A stretch of 64,000 nucleotides of DNA, from the NCBI GenBank assembly GCA_943789465.1, contig CALSUF010000001.1:1-64000 (forward strand), written 5' to 3'. Below the pieces are notes generated by a model that ran no database searches, was not told where the DNA came from, and worked only from the letters and a program-made list of their open reading frames with translations. This DNA comes from an uncultured Flavobacteriaceae bacterium. Lineage in GTDB: Bacteria > Bacteroidota > Bacteroidia > Flavobacteriales > Flavobacteriaceae. Each line of letters begins with the position of its first letter. Positions within the stretch are counted from its first letter, which is position 1. This document shows, in pieces, positions 35,011-47,000 of this stretch. Made by a program: the position numbers and the translations under genes.

Positions 35011-36302
35011 TTTTTCTGCATCAAAGTTTCTATTTCATCTACTTCAATAGGGATGTGTTGCATTAAATTTAAAGGTGGGCCTACGGCTTGAATGACAACA
35101 TCGTCTTCAAGTCGGATTCCCATTTTTTCATTAGGGATATAAATTCCAGGTTCCACTGTAAACACCATGTTTTCTGTCATAGGCGTTTTTAAAGGACCAA
35201 AATCATGCGTATCTAATCCCAAATGGTGTGACGTTCCATGCATAAAATATTTTTTATATGAAGGCCATTTTGAGTCTTCATTTTGGACATCAGCTTTATC
35301 AATTAACCCTAATTCCAAAAGCTCAGAGGTCATCATTTTTCCAACCTCAACATGATAGTCTTCCCAAATAGTTCCAGGAACTAACAACTTAGTAGCCTCA
35401 TTTTTAACATTTAAAACTGCTTGATAAACAGCTTTTTGGCGTGCCGTGAATCGTCCATTTACAGGGATTGTTCGAGTCATATCACTTGAGTAATTCGCAT
35501 ACTCTGCACCAACGTCCATAAGTAACATATCACCATCCTTACAAGCTTGATTATTTTCTATATAATGCAACACACAAGCGTGGTAGCCTGATCCAATGAT
35601 TGGAGTATAAGCAAATCCTTTCGAACGATTTTTGAGAAATTCATGAGCAAATTCTGCCTCAATTTCGTACTCCATAACGCCTGGTTTGATAAAGTCCAAT
35701 GCTCTTCTAAATCCTTTTTCTGTAATGTTACAAGCCGTCTGAATCAACGCAATTTCTTCAGGTTCTTTGATTCCACGAATCGCCTCCATGATTGGAAAGT
35801 TAGGGATCAGCTCAACGGAAGTATAGTTGGATTTGATCATTTTTAAAAAGCGATCATCCCGGGTTTCCATTTCAACTGCTTGACGGTAATGGTTGTTATT
35901 ATTAAAATAAAAAAGAGTTGCTTCTGCCATCAATTTTGGGAAAATCGAATCAAATTCTTTTAACCAATACACCGTTTGAATTCCCGATACAGCAGTTGCT
36001 TGGGATTTACTAAGCTTAGTACCTTCCCAAACAGCAATATGATCATTGGTTTCTTTTACAAATAAAATCTCTCTATGAGCTTTTTCTTTTGAACTAGGAA
36101 ATAAAATTAAAATACTTTCCTCTTGATCCACGCCACTGAGGTAAAAAATATTTCGGTGTTGTTCAAATGGAAGTGTGCTATCTGCACCCGTAGAAAAAAC
36201 ATCATTAGAATTAAACACAGCAATCGATTGAGAGCGCATTTGCTGTGAAAACTTGAATCTGTTTTTAATAAATAACTGAGAACTGATAGGTAGGTATTTC
36301 AT
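35007..36302 (-). CDS. Aminopeptidase P family protein (M24)
   Basis: A 431-residue Xaa-Pro aminopeptidase. The N-terminal domain (residues 1-150, with DVFSTGADSTLPFEQHRNIFYLSG) precedes the pita-bread fold. Metal ligands are visible in LLMDVGAEYANYSSDMTRTIP, HGTSHHLGLDTHDFG, FTVEPGIYIP and GIRLEDDVV. The start at MKYLPISSQLFIKNR is preferred; the open frame continues upstream to 36407 without family similarity. The 3' end overlaps the convergent HMA gene by four bases. Confidence 0.91.
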   Translation of the reverse strand: MKYLPISSQLFIKNRFKFSQQMRSQSIAVFNSNDVFSTGADSTLPFEQHRNIFYLSGVDQEESILILFPSSKEKAHREILFVKETNDHIAVWEGTKLSKSQATAVSGIQTVYWLKEFDSIFPKLMAEATLFYFNNNNHYRQAVEMETRDDRFLKMIKSNYTSVELIPNFPIMEAIRGIKEPEEIALIQTACNITEKGFRRALDFIKPGVMEYEIEAEFAHEFLKNRSKGFAYTPIIGSGYHACVLHYIENNQACKDGDMLLMDVGAEYANYSSDMTRTIPVNGRFTARQKAVYQAVLNVKNEATKLLVPGTIWEDYHVEVGKMMTSELLELGLIDKADVQNEDSKWPSYKKYFMHGTSHHLGLDTHDFGPLKTPMTENMVFTVEPGIYIPNEKMGIRLEDDVVIQAVGPPLNLMQHIPIEVDEIETLMQKN

Positions 36303-36521
36303 GAGTTTATATGTATTAGTTTTAACGTTTATACGTGACATCAATTTCATTATTTTTATTGACGTCAAGCATTTAATCGTGGGCGTTTCATTATCTAAAG
36401 AATACATTCCAAATTTAGAAAAAAAATTAGAATAATTAGCCGAATTTAAAATGTTAAAATTACTCCTAAAGAGTCTGTTAATTTAAAATAATTATAAATA
36501 AAAAAATTAACACTAATGTTA

Positions 36522-36552
36522 TTGTCTAAAACGTTGTCGTGGAGTACATTTG
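36522..36552 (+). promoter_or_regulatory. Promoter of sdhCAB
   Basis: TTG at 36522-36524 and TACATTTG at 36545-36552 lie 23 bases apart. Transcription would start near 36558, which excludes the GTG at 36539 and favours the ATG at 36578 as the sdhC start. Confidence 0.6.
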
Positions 36553-36577
36553 TGACGTTAAAAAACAGCATCTAATT

Positions 36578-37255
36578 ATGAGTGGATTTTTAAAGTCTTC
36601 AATCGGAAAAAAGATAGCCATGGCGCTCTCTGCATTTTTCCTTATGTTTTTCCTTTTACAACATTTTGCCATTAACATTCTATCCGTTATCAATCCAGAT
36701 ACTTTTAACGAAGTATCTCATTTTATGGGAACGAATCCATTGGTACAATATGTCCTGCAGCCTATTCTTATTTTTGGAGTGGTATTTCATTTTGTAATGG
36801 GATTTGTACTGGAATATAAAAATTACACATCTCGATCAGTTAGCTATGCCAAAAATAATGGCAATACAAACTCTAGTTGGATGAGCAGAAATATGATTTA
36901 TAGTGGGTTTGCTATTTTGGCATTCGTTGCACTACATTTCATTGATTTCTGGTTTCCAGAACTAAATACCAAATATATTATTGGAGACATGAGCGGTATG
37001 CACAACGGCGAGTTTAGGTATTATCATGAATTGGTTGAGAAATTTCATAACCCTTTGAGAGTAGGTGCTTATGTTGTTGCCTTTATATTTCTGGCATTAC
37101 ACCTTTTACACGGATTCAACTCCGCGTTCCAATCCGTTGGAGCAAATAATAAATACACCAAATCACTAAAAGGTTTTGGAAAAGCATACGCAATACTAAT
37201 CCCGTTAGGATTTATTGTCATCGCCCTATTCCACTTTTTTAATAATACACACTAA
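36578..37255 (+). CDS. sdhC: Succinate dehydrogenase cytochrome b subunit
   Basis: A 225-residue five-helix membrane anchor of the B-type succinate:quinone oxidoreductase, as in Bacteroidetes and the epsilon-proteobacterial fumarate reductases. It starts with [23 protein letters not shown]. Candidate haem-ligand His residues are in LLQHF, FHFVMGF, ALHFIDF and ALHLLHGF. It binds haem b and the quinone. It is followed by sdhA after 11 bases. Confidence 0.93.
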   Translation: MSGFLKSSIGKKIAMALSAFFLMFFLLQHFAINILSVINPDTFNEVSHFMGTNPLVQYVLQPILIFGVVFHFVMGFVLEYKNYTSRSVSYAKNNGNTNSSWMSRNMIYSGFAILAFVALHFIDFWFPELNTKYIIGDMSGMHNGEFRYYHELVEKFHNPLRVGAYVVAFIFLALHLLHGFNSAFQSVGANNKYTKSLKGFGKAYAILIPLGFIVIALFHFFNNTH

Positions 37256-37266
37256 AACATAGGATT

Positions 37267-39264
37267 ATGGCTTTAGATTCAAAAATACCAGAAGGCCCAT
37301 TAGCTGATAAATGGACCAATCATAAGAATAACATCAACCTTGTAAACCCTGCCAACAAACGTCACATCGATGTAATCATTGTTGGAACTGGGCTCGCAGG
37401 CGGTTCTGCTGCTGCTACACTTGCTGAACTTGGATACAACGTGAAAGCGTTTTGTTTTCAAGATTCTCCGCGTCGTGCACACTCCATTGCTGCTCAAGGA
37501 GGCATCAATGCCGCTAAAAATTATCAAGGCGATGGCGATTCTACATATCGTTTGTTTTATGATACCGTCAAAGGAGGAGATTACCGATCACGTGAGGCCA
37601 ACGTACACCGTTTAGCAGAAGTATCCACCAATATTATTGATCAATGTGTTGCACAAGGTGTGCCTTTTGCAAGAGACTATGGTGGACTCTTAGATAACCG
37701 TTCATTTGGAGGTGTTTTAGTTTCCAGAACCTTTTATGCCAAGGGGCAAACAGGTCAACAATTATTACTAGGTGCTTACTCTGCAATGAACCGTCAAATT
37801 GGACGTGGAAAAATAAAGATGTATAACCGTCACGAAATGTTAGACGTAGTAATCGTTGGCGGAAAAGCTCGCGGAATTATTACTCGAAACTTAGTAACTG
37901 GAGAAATCGAACGCCATTCAGGACATGCGGTAGTTTTAGGAACTGGAGGTTATGGAAATGTATTTTACCTTTCTACGAATGCAATGGGAAGTAATGTAAC
38001 AGCTGCTTGGAAAGCCCATAAACGGGGTGCTTATTTTGCAAACCCTTGTTACACTCAAATTCACCCCACCTGTATTCCTGTTTCTGGAGATCACCAATCA
38101 AAATTAACCCTGATGTCCGAATCCCTAAGAAATGATGGACGTATATGGGTGCCGAAAAGATTAGAAGATGCCAAAGCGATTCAAAATAGAGATTTGAAAC
38201 CTACAGATCTTGCAGAGGATCAACGCGATTATTTCTTAGAAAGACGCTATCCAGCATTTGGAAATTTAGTCCCAAGAGATGTGGCTTCGCGAGCGGCTAA
38301 AGAACGTTGTGATGAAGGGTTTGGCGTGAATAAAACAGGTGAAGCAGTCTTTTTAGATTTCGCTTCTGCTATTATCCGATACGGAAAAGAACAAGCACAC
38401 ATCAAAGGACTAAATGAAGAAGATACTGCTCTTATACAAACTCTAGGGAAAGAAGTCGTTAAAAGTAAATACGGTAACTTATTCCAGATGTATGAGAAAA
38501 TTGTAGATGAAAATCCATACGAAACTCCTATGATGATTTATCCAGCGGTACACTATACAATGGGAGGTGTTTGGGTTGATTACAATTTACAAACCACTAT
38601 TCCTGGACTCTATGCCATTGGAGAAGCTAATTTTTCTGAACATGGTGCCAACCGTTTAGGAGCTTCTGCATTAATGCAAGGACTGGCAGATGGCTATTTT
38701 GTATTGCCTTACACCATTGGAAACTATTTATCCGACGACATTAGAACCGGTCCAATTCCAACAGATACTATCGAGTTTGAAGAAGCAGAAGCGAAAGTCA
38801 CTTCTGAAATTAATCACTTTGTCAACAATAAAGGAACCAAGCCTGTAGATTATTTCCACAAACGTCTTGGGAAAATAATGTGGAACAAATGTGGAATGGC
38901 TCGTAATGAAAAAGAGCTAAAAGAAGCCATTGAAGAAATATCCGCGCTTCGTGAGGAATTTTATAAAGATGTTCTTGTACCAGGTTCCGCTGATGAATTT
39001 AATGAGGAATTAGCAAAAGCAGGCCGAGTGGCAGATTTCCTTGAGCTAGGAGAACTGTTTGCAAAAGATGCCTTGGTTCGTGAAGAATCTGCTGGTGGAC
39101 ACTTTAGAGAAGAGTATCAAACGCCAGATGGAGAAGCTCAAAGAAGAAAAGAATTTCAGTTTGTATCTGCATGGGAGTACAAAGGTGCACCCAAAGATGC
39201 TGAGTTACATAAAGAAGCATTAGTTTACGAAAATATTGAAGTTAAAGAACGCTCATACAAATAA
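37267..39264 (+). CDS. sdhA: Succinate dehydrogenase flavoprotein subunit
   Basis: A 665-residue catalytic subunit oxidising succinate to fumarate in the TCA cycle. The FAD-binding motif is [20 protein letters not shown] (residues 36-55). The FAD-linking His is in [28 protein letters not shown] and the C-terminal [22 protein letters not shown] are the expected active-site and FAD blocks. Length fits the B-type enzyme. It sits between sdhC and sdhB. Confidence 0.97.
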   Translation: MALDSKIPEGPLADKWTNHKNNINLVNPANKRHIDVIIVGTGLAGGSAAATLAELGYNVKAFCFQDSPRRAHSIAAQGGINAAKNYQGDGDSTYRLFYDTVKGGDYRSREANVHRLAEVSTNIIDQCVAQGVPFARDYGGLLDNRSFGGVLVSRTFYAKGQTGQQLLLGAYSAMNRQIGRGKIKMYNRHEMLDVVIVGGKARGIITRNLVTGEIERHSGHAVVLGTGGYGNVFYLSTNAMGSNVTAAWKAHKRGAYFANPCYTQIHPTCIPVSGDHQSKLTLMSESLRNDGRIWVPKRLEDAKAIQNRDLKPTDLAEDQRDYFLERRYPAFGNLVPRDVASRAAKERCDEGFGVNKTGEAVFLDFASAIIRYGKEQAHIKGLNEEDTALIQTLGKEVVKSKYGNLFQMYEKIVDENPYETPMMIYPAVHYTMGGVWVDYNLQTTIPGLYAIGEANFSEHGANRLGASALMQGLADGYFVLPYTIGNYLSDDIRTGPIPTDTIEFEEAEAKVTSEINHFVNNKGTKPVDYFHKRLGKIMWNKCGMARNEKELKEAIEEISALREEFYKDVLVPGSADEFNEELAKAGRVADFLELGELFAKDALVREESAGGHFREEYQTPDGEAQRRKEFQFVSAWEYKGAPKDAELHKEALVYENIEVKERSYK

Positions 39265-39272
39265 AGACTGCT

Positions 39273-40019
39273 ATGAATTTAACATTACAAATATGGCGAC
39301 AAAAAAACGCCACTACTAAAGGAAAAATTGTAGAATATCCAATTCAAGATATTTCTCCAGACATGTCATTTCTTGAAATGTTGGATGTATTAAACAAACA
39401 ACTGATTACTATGGGTGACTCACCTGTAGCTTTTGATCACGACTGTAGAGAAGGTATTTGCGGATCATGTTCCTTATACATTAACGGAGAAGCGCACGGC
39501 CCAGATAGACTTGTTACTACCTGTCAATTACACATGCGGAAATTTAAAGATGGAGATACCATATTTATTGAACCTTTTAGAGCAGATGCGTTTCCTGTTA
39601 TTAAAGATTTAATTGTAGACCGATCGGCATTTGATAGAATACAACATGCAGGAGGTTTTATATCGGTTAATACTTCTGGAAACACACAAGACGGTAATTC
39701 CATTCCTATTTCAAAACACGATGCAGACGAGGCAATGGATGCCGCGACTTGTATTGGTTGTGGTGCTTGTGTAGCCACTTGTAAAAATTCTTCCGCAATG
39801 CTTTTTGTGGGCGCTAAAGTATCACAATATGCGTTGCTGCCCCAAGGTCAAATTGAAGCCACAGACCGTGTTCAAAACATGGTAGCTCAAATGGATTTAG
39901 AAGGGTTTGGAAACTGTACCAATACAGGTGCTTGTGAGGTAGAATGCCCAAAAGGTATTTCGTTAGAAAACATTGCGCGTATGAATCGTGAATTGATCAA
40001 AGCAAGTTTGAAGTCTTAA
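39273..40019 (+). CDS. sdhB: Succinate dehydrogenase iron-sulfur subunit
   Basis: A 248-residue subunit carrying three clusters: 2Fe-2S in [16 protein letters not shown], 4Fe-4S in [13 protein letters not shown], and 3Fe-4S with [15 protein letters not shown]. It passes electrons from FAD to the cytochrome b subunit. It follows sdhA after eight bases. Its stop codon overlaps the convergent Ig-like gene by four bases. Confidence 0.97.
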   Translation: MNLTLQIWRQKNATTKGKIVEYPIQDISPDMSFLEMLDVLNKQLITMGDSPVAFDHDCREGICGSCSLYINGEAHGPDRLVTTCQLHMRKFKDGDTIFIEPFRADAFPVIKDLIVDRSAFDRIQHAGGFISVNTSGNTQDGNSIPISKHDADEAMDAATCIGCGACVATCKNSSAMLFVGAKVSQYALLPQGQIEATDRVQNMVAQMDLEGFGNCTNTGACEVECPKGISLENIARMNRELIKASLKS

Positions 40020-41617
40020 TCTTCTAAGATAAATTCTTCAATTGTATCCCAGCCTGCACGAACCTCAACAGACTCTAAAGCATAGCTCACTCGCTCAGGT
40101 TGGATTTTCTTTAAATAACCCCCTGAGTCATAAACTCCGTTTTGATTTGTGTCAAAAATAACTCTCAGGAAATAGATGCCTGGATTCACCTGATTGAAAT
40201 CTACTGGAGACACATCTTGAGACACATAGGATTCTACAACCTCCCCTTTTTCATCTGTGAGCTGTACAATTAAAGGATAGATTCCATTGCGAACTTTAAT
40301 ACGAACATCACCATAAGAGGATCCTAATTTAGTAGTCACTTTAAAACTTAAAGTATCATTTTGAGTACCATAAAAATCTGTGAAAGTTCCTGGAAGCATT
40401 TCAATAGAGTAGTTGTTATTTTCTGTTTTTTCAAAATCAAAGTCAACCGTATTAGCAAAGGAGTCCAAGACCATTGTTGGATTCTGAAATAACGAATCCT
40501 TATCCTTAATTCGCACTTTGGTTGCGTCTATAGAATCTAATGGAACCGTAGCGCTTAGCTTGTAAGTCTCTTTTAATTTGAGCGTAGAACTAAGGGACTT
40601 AAATATCAAAGAATCCGATTTAAAATCTTTGATTTTAACTACAGCTGTATCAACAGATTGTTTGTGTGTAATTTTAAAAATTAGAGAATCCTTTTCTAAT
40701 TTTGGACGAAACCAATAATTGAGAGTGTCTTTATCAGTTTCTTTTGTGACAATGGAAGCGTACCCTTGAAGAGTGTCAGAGAGCAGCTGAATATCCATTG
40801 TTTCACCATCACCTTCATATCCAAAAGCAAGCTTGCTGGACGACACTTGTTTGGCTCTTTTAAATTTGTAATCAACAGATTCTTTAAACATTTTTAAAAC
40901 ATAGGCAGTATCCGAAGGCACTGTTATAAACTGTTTTCTGTAACCAATTTTATCTGTTTTTGGTTGAAAGATATAATTAGGGTTTTCTTCATTGAGAGCT
41001 GCTAAAAAATAGGTGCCCTCTTTAATATTTTCTAAATTAAACCCAGAAACACTGTCTGTATTTACAATATATTTTGGTTTCTGTTTATAAACAATTGAAT
41101 CTGTAAAAGTGGAGTCTACTTCATATAACATGACAGCTATACGATCGTCAACTTTTTTATTCAAGGCATCCGTAACAACTCCAGAAACAGAGAGCGAATC
41201 GATATAATCCCCCGTAGAAAACACATATTTATAGTACGGAAATAAATTTCCTTCATTATTATCTGCAATACTTTCACCAAAATTAAATGCATAGGTTGTG
41301 TTTGCCTGAAGTGTATCCAGTATTTTAATCTTAATATACTTACTAGCACTTCCAACTGGGTTGATTTCTGGCTCAGGATCCATCAGCGGAGAAATGATAA
41401 GTTGCTTTTGCAAATCTTTCATTTTGATATATTCATCGAAATAGATAATGATTTCTTTTGAATCAAAATTGAGGGAAAAGTTTTCTGGAATCGATTTGAT
41501 AATCACTGGAGGTAATTCATCCTTTGGTCCACCAGCTGTTGTACCTTTATTGGCACACTGAGTGAAAATTAAACTGACTACCACTAAAAACCCTAAATTG
41601 GCTAGCTTATTACCCAT
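40016..41617 (-). CDS. Ig-like domain lipoprotein
   Basis: A 533-residue surface or periplasmic lipoprotein: a hydrophobic signal ends at FTQC (Cys near residue 21), followed by [21 protein letters not shown]. The first mature domain (about 35-140, with [23 protein letters not shown]) fits the bacterial Ig-like Big_5 type. Later regions are beta-rich, and the C-terminal part ([23 protein letters not shown]) resembles a small carboxypeptidase-regulatory-like fold. This family is common in Bacteroidetes, and its role is unknown. Confidence 0.8.
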   Translation of the reverse strand: MGNKLANLGFLVVVSLIFTQCANKGTTAGGPKDELPPVIIKSIPENFSLNFDSKEIIIYFDEYIKMKDLQKQLIISPLMDPEPEINPVGSASKYIKIKILDTLQANTTYAFNFGESIADNNEGNLFPYYKYVFSTGDYIDSLSVSGVVTDALNKKVDDRIAVMLYEVDSTFTDSIVYKQKPKYIVNTDSVSGFNLENIKEGTYFLAALNEENPNYIFQPKTDKIGYRKQFITVPSDTAYVLKMFKESVDYKFKRAKQVSSSKLAFGYEGDGETMDIQLLSDTLQGYASIVTKETDKDTLNYWFRPKLEKDSLIFKITHKQSVDTAVVKIKDFKSDSLIFKSLSSTLKLKETYKLSATVPLDSIDATKVRIKDKDSLFQNPTMVLDSFANTVDFDFEKTENNNYSIEMLPGTFTDFYGTQNDTLSFKVTTKLGSSYGDVRIKVRNGIYPLIVQLTDEKGEVVESYVSQDVSPVDFNQVNPGIYFLRVIFDTNQNGVYDSGGYLKKIQPERVSYALESVEVRAGWDTIEEFILED

Positions 41618-41657
41618 TAATATTGCATTTTACGCAAAGTAACAACATATTTTAGTA

Positions 41658-42350
41658 CTAACGAAAAATGGAATGCGTAATTGCAATTGTTGCAACACTT
41701 AATCGAATCTTATTCTCTGGATTCAAAACCAAAGCACAAGCCTCCACAGTTGCTCCTGTTGTAATAATATCATCCACAAGTAATATATGTTGAGCGTCAA
41801 TGGTATTTAAATTTTGAGTGTAAAAACTATCTGCAACAGAGTGGAAACGTGCTTCCCGAGACTGAAAAACTTGAGTTTTAGTGTTGATAAATTTTAAAAG
41901 TACATCATCCACGTACGAAGCATTCAGTATTTTGGCAATTTGTTGTGCAAAAAGAGCCACTTGATTATACCCTCGTTGTTTTAGTTTTTTAGAATGTATG
42001 GGGACTGGAATTACAATATCAATTGATTCAAAATAAGGAGACTCTAAGATTTCAGCTCCCAACCAATTTCCAAAAACACGTCCAATTTCTTCTTTCCCTT
42101 TATATTTTAGATGGTGTAACAAGTGTTGAACTCTTCCACTTTTATGAAAATAAAAGAGTGCCGTTGCAGCTTCTAAGTGTACCCGACCATAAAAGATTTT
42201 TTTTACTGTTTCAGGGCGCTCAAAATGGTAATTTGTTAACGGTAATTCATGCCGACACCGCACACAAATATCCGTTTCATTATCTATTAAAATTGCATCA
42301 CAGGCATGGCAAGTTTTCGGAAAAAACAGATTAATTACAGCAGAGAGCAT
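41658..42350 (-). CDS. ComF family phosphoribosyltransferase-like protein
   Basis: A 230-residue protein with an N-terminal zinc-finger-like segment (CHACDAILIDNETDICVRCRHELP, residues 14-37) and a C-terminal phosphoribosyltransferase fold. The PRPP-binding motif is ILLVDDIITTGATVEAC near residues 180-196. ComF proteins are linked to DNA uptake in competent bacteria. Here no other competence gene is close, so transformability is not implied. Confidence 0.92.
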   Translation of the reverse strand: MLSAVINLFFPKTCHACDAILIDNETDICVRCRHELPLTNYHFERPETVKKIFYGRVHLEAATALFYFHKSGRVQHLLHHLKYKGKEEIGRVFGNWLGAEILESPYFESIDIVIPVPIHSKKLKQRGYNQVALFAQQIAKILNASYVDDVLLKFINTKTQVFQSREARFHSVADSFYTQNLNTIDAQHILLVDDIITTGATVEACALVLNPENKIRLSVATIAITHSIFR

Positions 42351-42433
42351 ACAAAGTACATTTAGGAGAAATAAAATTATAATATTATTTTATATTTCAT
42401 CCTAACTTTAAGTTTAATTTAAAAAGCGTTTTC

Positions 42434-42441
42434 TATTTTTG
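42434..42441 (+). promoter_or_regulatory. Promoter -7 box of glyS, very close to the start codon
   Basis: TATTTTTG ends four bases before the glyS ATG at 42446. If it is used, the transcript starts at or next to the AUG and is nearly leaderless. Confidence 0.5.
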
Positions 42442-42445
42442 TAAC

Positions 42446-43990
42446 ATGACAAATCAAGGGGAAAGTTTTAAGAAAGTTATATCACATGCCAAAGAATACG
42501 GATTTGTATTTCAGAGTAGTGAAATTTACGATGGCCTGAGTGCAATTTATGACTATGCACAAAATGGTGTAGAGTTAAAGAAAAACATTCGTGACTATTG
42601 GTGGAAAGCCATGGTTCAAATGAATGAAAACATTGTGGGGCTTGATGCTGCTATTTTTATGCACCCAACAACTTGGAAAGCTTCTGGTCATGTTGATGCT
42701 TTTAACGATCCATTGATTGACAATAAAGATTCTAAAAAACGTTATAGAGCCGATGTTCTTTTAGAAGATTATTGCGCTAAAATTGAAGGCAAAATTGAGA
42801 AAGAAGTTAAAAAAGCTGAAAAACGTTTTGGAGACAGTTTTGATAAAAGTGAGTTCATTTCAACAAACGGAAGAGTCGTTGGCTATCAAACTAAAATAAA
42901 TAATATCTTATCTCGACTAGCCAAATCTTTAGAAAATGAAGATTTAGCAGATGTTAAGGCACTTATTGAAGAACTTGAAATTGCAGACCCTTTAACTGGA
43001 AGTAAAAACTGGACGGATGTCAAGCAGTTCAACCTCATGTTTGGCACTAAACTAGGGGCTTCCGCAGAAAGTGCGATGGATTTATATTTACGACCTGAAA
43101 CAGCCCAAGGTATTTTTGTGAATTTTTTAAACGTTCAAAAATCGGGGCGCATGAAAATCCCTTTTGGAATTGCACAAACTGGAAAAGCCTTTAGAAACGA
43201 AATTGTAGCACGTCAATTTATTTTTAGAATGCGTGAGTTTGAACAAATGGAAATGCAGTATTTCATCAAGCCTGGAACTCAAAAACAATGGTACGAGCAT
43301 TGGAAAGAAGCCCGTATGAAATGGCATTTGTCTTTAGGAATGGGTGCTGACAATTACCGATTCCACGATCATGAAAAATTAGCACACTATGCAGATGCTG
43401 CTTCCGATATCGAATTTAAATTTCCTTTTGGATTCAAAGAATTGGAAGGTATTCACTCCCGAACTGACTTTGATTTAAGTCAACACGAAAAACATTCTGG
43501 GAAAAAACTACACTATTTTGACCACGAAGAAAATAAAAATTACACCCCCTACGTTTTAGAAACATCCATAGGGTTGGACCGTATGTTTTTGGCTGTATTT
43601 TCAAATGCATTGACCGAAGAAACCTTAGAAAACAACACCACTCGAACTGTATTAAAACTGCCCGCAGTCTTAGCCCCTATTAAAGCAGCGATTTTACCCT
43701 TGATAAAAAAGGATGGATTACCAGAAATTGCAAGAACGATTTTAGCTGATTTGCAATGGAATTTTAATGTGGTATACGATGAAAAAGACGCAGTTGGAAG
43801 ACGTTACCGCCGTCAAGATGCTTTAGGAACACCGTTTTGTATTACGGTGGATCACGATTCATTAGAAGACAATTGTGTCACCATAAGACATCGAGATTCT
43901 ATGGAGCAACAACGTGTGAAAATAGAAGATTTAAAAACAATTATTGAAAATCAAGTAGCCATGAAACACTGGCTAAAGAAAATCAATTAG
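42446..43990 (+). CDS. glyS: Glycyl-tRNA synthetase (homodimeric type)
   Basis: A 514-residue class II synthetase of the alpha2 type also found in eukaryotes. It opens with KKVISHAKEYGFVFQSSEIYDGLSA and has LYLRPETAQGIFVNF (motif 1-2 region), FGIAQTGKAFRNEI with RMREFEQMEMQYF, and VLETSIGLDRMFLA (motif 3). The C-terminal anticodon-binding domain begins around PAVLAPIKAAI. The adhesin gene follows after 17 bases. Confidence 0.96.
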   Translation: MTNQGESFKKVISHAKEYGFVFQSSEIYDGLSAIYDYAQNGVELKKNIRDYWWKAMVQMNENIVGLDAAIFMHPTTWKASGHVDAFNDPLIDNKDSKKRYRADVLLEDYCAKIEGKIEKEVKKAEKRFGDSFDKSEFISTNGRVVGYQTKINNILSRLAKSLENEDLADVKALIEELEIADPLTGSKNWTDVKQFNLMFGTKLGASAESAMDLYLRPETAQGIFVNFLNVQKSGRMKIPFGIAQTGKAFRNEIVARQFIFRMREFEQMEMQYFIKPGTQKQWYEHWKEARMKWHLSLGMGADNYRFHDHEKLAHYADAASDIEFKFPFGFKELEGIHSRTDFDLSQHEKHSGKKLHYFDHEENKNYTPYVLETSIGLDRMFLAVFSNALTEETLENNTTRTVLKLPAVLAPIKAAILPLIKKDGLPEIARTILADLQWNFNVVYDEKDAVGRRYRRQDALGTPFCITVDHDSLEDNCVTIRHRDSMEQQRVKIEDLKTIIENQVAMKHWLKKIN

Positions 43991-44007
43991 AAAAAATTTA
44001 ACCAAAT

Positions 44008-47000
44008 TTGAATTCCAATATAAAACATATTTTATGTGTAGTGTTATTTTTTAATAGCAACTATTTTTTTGGTCAAATCAATGATCCTCCTACAGTGACT
44101 GCCGTTGGAGATCAAATCTATTGTCCACAAAGTCAACAACGAGTAGTCACCTCTTTTAACATCGTCGATCCAGATGACACCTTCATACCAGCTTTTTACA
44201 TTCAAATTTCATCTGGTTATGTTGTAGGTCAAGATCAACTCTCTTTAATAGGGTCCCACCCCACTATAGCAGCCAATTGGAATGCAAATCAAGCTAAATT
44301 AACCTTAACAGGTGTCAGTGGCAGTTCTCCAACATATACAGAAATTATTGCAGCGGTTTATGATGTTGTTTTTAGTAGCACCAATATAAATGTGGGTACT
44401 AAAACCTTTTCATTAACTGCGGGATCTGCTAATTATTTAGCCTCCACAGATCATTATTACGACTATGTACCCTCAAATTTGATCACCTGGACGGATGCCA
44501 AAACGACTGCTGAATCGATGAATTATTTTGGATTACAAGGCTATTTAGCCACCTTAACCACCCCTGACGAAGGACAAATTGCTGGGGAATTATCGCCTGG
44601 AACAGGCTGGATTGGCGCCTCAGATGCAGCAAATGAAGGCGTCTGGAAATGGATGACAGGTCCTGAAGTAGGATTAACGTTCTGGAATGGTGATGTTGGA
44701 GGATCGGCCCCTACAGGAATATATTCGAACTGGAATAATGGCGAACCAAATAATGCTGGTAATGAAGATTATGCACACATTACAGATCTTAGCGTAACCA
44801 CCATTCCTGGGTCTTGGAATGATTTGCCTGAAAACACTGCTGGCCAACCCTCAAATTACCAAGCCAAAGGTTTTGTCATTGAATACGGAGGAATGCCAGG
44901 AGACCCTAGCTTAAGCATCTCTGCGTCCACAACTTTCAGTCCGCCACAAATTTTATCAACAAGCCCAACTGTAAGCTGTGAAAATGACCCTGCAAATTTG
45001 TCGGCGACTTCAAACACAACGGATGTTTTATGGTATGACAGTCAAAATGGAGGTACTCTTTTATTTACAGGAAACAATTATAACCCCATTTTAACCACAA
45101 ATACTACCTTTTGGGTTTTAGCGTCTAATAATGGCTGTACCACTGGAACCAGAACCGCCGTGACTGCCACGGTTAATTCCGCTCCAACAGTGGACACGCC
45201 AGCAAATGTATCTTCTTGTGATAGCTATAGCTTACCAGCACTGACCATTGGGAACTATTACACCGCCTCCAATGGCACTGGAACTCCACTTAATGGTGGA
45301 GATATCATTTCTACTTCCACTACCTTATTTGTGTATGCCGAATCGGGAACAACTCCTAATTGCTTCAATGAACATTCTTTTGATATTGTAATTAACGCAT
45401 CGCCTGCGGTAGATACTCCAACTAACGTTTCTGTTTGTGACAATTATACATTGCCAGCGCTTACCAATGGAAATTATTTCACAGCCTCTAATGGTGGCGG
45501 AACACCACTAAATGCGGGAGATATCATTTCTGCTTCCACTACCTTATTTGTGTATGCAGATACAGCCACAACACCTAATTGTAGCAATGAACATTCTTTT
45601 GATATTACGATTAATACAACGCCAACTGTAGATACTCCAACTAACGTTTCTGTTTGTGACAATTATACATTGCCAGCGCTTACCAACGGAAATTATTTCA
45701 CAGCCTCTAATGGTGGCGGAACACCACTAAATACGGGAGATATCATTTCTGCTTCCACTACCCTGTTTGTTTATGCAGATACAGCCACAACACCTAATTG
45801 TAGCAATGAACATTCTTTTGATATTACGATTAATACAACGCCAACTGTAAATACACCCGCAGACATTTCCGTGTGTGATAGCTATACACTGCCAGCACTT
45901 ACAAATGGGTCTTATTTTACAGCCTCAAATGGCGGTGGAACGCCTCTCAATGCAGGGGATGTAATCTCAACTTCCACTACCTTGTTTGTGTATGCAGAAA
46001 CTGCAACAACACCTAACTGTACTGATGAGCACTCTTTTGATGTCACTATTAATATTACTTCAAACGCTACATTTACACAAATATCACCTATTTGCGAAGG
46101 CGATTCATTAACACTCCCTACGACTTCCATTGAAGGCTTCACAGGAACATGGTCACCAGTTTTTGACAATACAGTTTCAGGCACTTACACCTTTACACCC
46201 GATGCAAATCAGTGTGCTATTGGCACGCCAATGTCCGTTACGGTAAATCCTGTTTTTTCTCCAACCTTTACACAAGTAGATACCATTTGTGTTGGCGATG
46301 TTTTATTAAATTTACCTACGGTTTCTAACAATGGTTTCAGTGGTACTTGGTCTCCAGCCATAAATAATACAGCCACTACAGAATATACGTTTACCCCTAC
46401 TCCAATCTCAGGGATTTGTTTCGAAGAAACTAAAATGACCATTGCGGTCTTAACGCAAACAATACCACTGTTCACGCAAATTGACCCTATTTGTATTGGT
46501 AGTGTATTGACTCCTTTACCAATAACTTCTAATGAAGGCATTACAGGTAATTGGAGTCCGGCTGTCAATAACTTCGCAACAACTACTTATACATTCACAC
46601 CAAACCCTTTGCAATGTGCAGACACCACTACCATGACCATAGTGGTAAATCCAATCAGTATTTTAACGATTACTGCTACAAATATTTCGGAAGATTTTGA
46701 GGCAAATCAAATTATTTCAGTATCTGCAACAGGGGGAAGTGGAACGTATGAATACCAATTAGATAGTGGGTCTTGGCAAAGCAGTCCAATTTTTGAATAT
46801 GTCATCGGATGTCAAGAACACACCGTGGCTGTACGTGATGCACTTGGGTGTAGTACACTAACTGAAGCTAGGATCATGATTATGGAATTCCCAAAATTCT
46901 TCACCCCAAATGGCGATAGCTATAACGATACTTGGAACATCAAATGTTTGAGAGATGACCCTTCGGCATTGATCTCAATTTTTGACCGTTTTGGAAAATT

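Noticed and set aside
36303-36407. Extended N terminus of the M24 peptidase
   Set aside because: The extra 35 residues lack family similarity and run into the sdh control region; the Met at 36302 fits better.
45184-46059. CRISPR-like direct repeats
   Set aside because: The repeats are 219 bases, contiguous, in frame and coding, with no spacers.
45258-46568. Several open frames on the minus strand across the adhesin repeats
   Set aside because: They repeat with the 219-base period and lack protein-like composition; they are shadows of the plus-strand repeats.
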